Shown piece after piece: positions 62,930 through 63,611 of a stretch of 63,611 nucleotides of DNA. The notes under the pieces are model-generated. The model was not told the DNA's origin, ran no database searches, and worked only from the letters and a program-made list of their open reading frames with translations. The position numbers and the translations under genes are program-made. Position 1 is the first letter of the stretch, and every line of letters begins with the position of its first letter. Source of the DNA: an uncultured Alteromonadaceae bacterium (lineage in GTDB: Bacteria > Pseudomonadota > Gammaproteobacteria > Enterobacterales > Alteromonadaceae); contig CATMRP010000006.1 of the NCBI GenBank assembly GCA_950073835.1, positions 1-63,611 of the forward strand. Direction: 5' to 3'.

Positions 62930-63584
62930 TCAATCCCCTGAATATCTGTTTGGTCAGTGGCTCGATAATGCCCTGACAGAAGACGAACGCAGTGCTTTTG
63001 AGGCCTTGTGCGTAAGCGATGAAGACTTTGCAGCCCGGGTGGCCACGGCCACCCAATTGAATGTGGCGGCCGAGCAGTTCAGCGCCCCGCCCATGCCCGC
63101 CTGGGATAAAAACGCCACCTTTATTGCCCCGGATAAACCTAAATGGTGGCAATGGCAAGGCTTACCCGCCGTGTCGATGGCGATGTCAGCGGCGGCCATG
63201 GTAATGGTACTGAGCGGCTTTAGCATGCAGGTAGAAGACGACCGGGTCACCATGGGCTTTGGGCAGAGTGTGCCTAAAGGCCCAACTGAGGCCGAGGTGG
63301 CTGCATTGGTTGCCGATCGTATTAACGATTACCAGCAGGCCAATCAGGCTATGTTTACCCAGTATGTGAACGCGCTGCAGCAACAGCAGCAGGAAAGCAG
63401 TACTCAACTGGCTCAGTATTTGTTGAAGTCGAGCCGTCAGGAGCGCCGCGAAGACTTTGCTGAACTGGTGCAGTTTATCAATCAGCAGCGCGACGACGAT
63501 CAGCGCTACTATGCGCGCCAGCTTACCCATTTGCAGCGCGAAATTAATGCCATGGACGACGGTTATACCGCCGTTACCGAATAA
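62922..63584 (+). CDS. Putative anti-sigma factor
   Basis: A 220-residue protein with an N-terminal helical domain (residues 1-45, EYLFGQWLDNALTEDERSAF) typical of anti-sigma factors, one membrane helix at about residues 82-102 (GLPAVSMAMSAAAMVMVLSG) and a periplasmic Gln-rich coiled-coil domain (about 125-215). It overlaps the sigma gene by eight bases, which is the usual coupling. No zinc motif is present. Confidence 0.8.
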   Translation: MVNQSPEYLFGQWLDNALTEDERSAFEALCVSDEDFAARVATATQLNVAAEQFSAPPMPAWDKNATFIAPDKPKWWQWQGLPAVSMAMSAAAMVMVLSGFSMQVEDDRVTMGFGQSVPKGPTEAEVAALVADRINDYQQANQAMFTQYVNALQQQQQESSTQLAQYLLKSSRQERREDFAELVQFINQQRDDDQRYYARQLTHLQREINAMDDGYTAVTE

Positions 63585-63604
63585 TCAACCTATTGGACAC
63601 CATT

Positions 63605-63611
63605 ATGAAAG
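63605..63611 (+). CDS. Start of a further gene, cut by the window end
   Basis: An ATG at 63605, 20 bases after the anti-sigma stop, followed by AAAG. It is too short to identify, but its place suggests a third gene of the sigma operon. Confidence 0.35.

Noticed and set aside
1..63611. tRNA, rRNA, prophage or integrase genes
   Set aside because: No cloverleaf, rRNA or phage-type gene was recognised on reading both strands, so no integrative element can be claimed for the EPS locus.

Overview
The window looks like chromosomal DNA of a marine gammaproteobacterium of the Alteromonadales type. This is inferred from protein style: an XrtB exosortase/PEP-CTERM system, an OhrR/Ohr pair, OxyR and REP-like repeats. 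No rRNA or tRNA gene is visible, so the taxonomy rests on gene content only. The outer parts (about 1-21 kb and 54-63.6 kb) have balanced base composition. The middle (about 21.5-54 kb) is visibly AT-rich, as is common for horizontally exchanged surface-polysaccharide loci.

Layout. (1) 0-2.6 kb holds a GntR/FCD regulator and a lipoprotein-like M1 peptidase. (2) 2.7-9.3 kb is a compact operon: an ECF-like sigma factor with a hydrophobic tail, a one-TM putative anti-sigma factor, a cytoplasmic animal-type heme peroxidase, an orphan 165-residue protein and an exported TPR-CHAT (caspase-like) protein. An exported RidA and a 270-bp MITE follow. This operon is the best candidate for an undescribed system. 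(3) 10.4-15.1 kb is a small glycan-modification cluster (DUF707, GT8, WsaF-like GT, two sulfotransferases). (4) 15.1-19.3 kb is housekeeping and stress: YigZ, hemolysin III, a phosphatase, OhrR/Ohr with a shared operator pair, GDP-mannose mannosyl hydrolase and VanZ. (5) 19.5-25.6 kb carries PEP-CTERM proteins, an exostosin-like protein, a lipoprotein and about 2 kb of non-coding AT-rich DNA.

(6) 26-55.8 kb is a large exopolysaccharide locus with two convergent arms. The plus arm runs gmd, a WcaF-like acetyltransferase, a PEP-CTERM gene behind a candidate c-di-GMP riboswitch, epsD-L-E-F-G, a Wzy-like polymerase, a probable polysaccharide-degrading enzyme, xrtB-epsI, three GT4 enzymes and an acyltransferase. 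The minus arm runs from wcaJ (initiating phosphosugar transferase) through an SGNH protein, a sulfotransferase, two GTs, a pyruvyl transferase and a flippase to a second acyltransferase. Together they supply initiation, chain assembly, decoration (acetyl, pyruvyl, sulfate), flipping, polymerisation, length control and export, plus the exosortase that processes PEP-CTERM proteins.

(7) 56-63.6 kb holds a small membrane protein, another PEP-CTERM gene, a TPR protein, an RHH/2-TM gene pair, dispersed palindromic repeats, OxyR and a second sigma/anti-sigma pair. Three of the five PEP-CTERM genes have sigma-54-like -24/-12 elements upstream, which fits RpoN-dependent control known for such genes. 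All calls come from reading the sequence; no database search was run.
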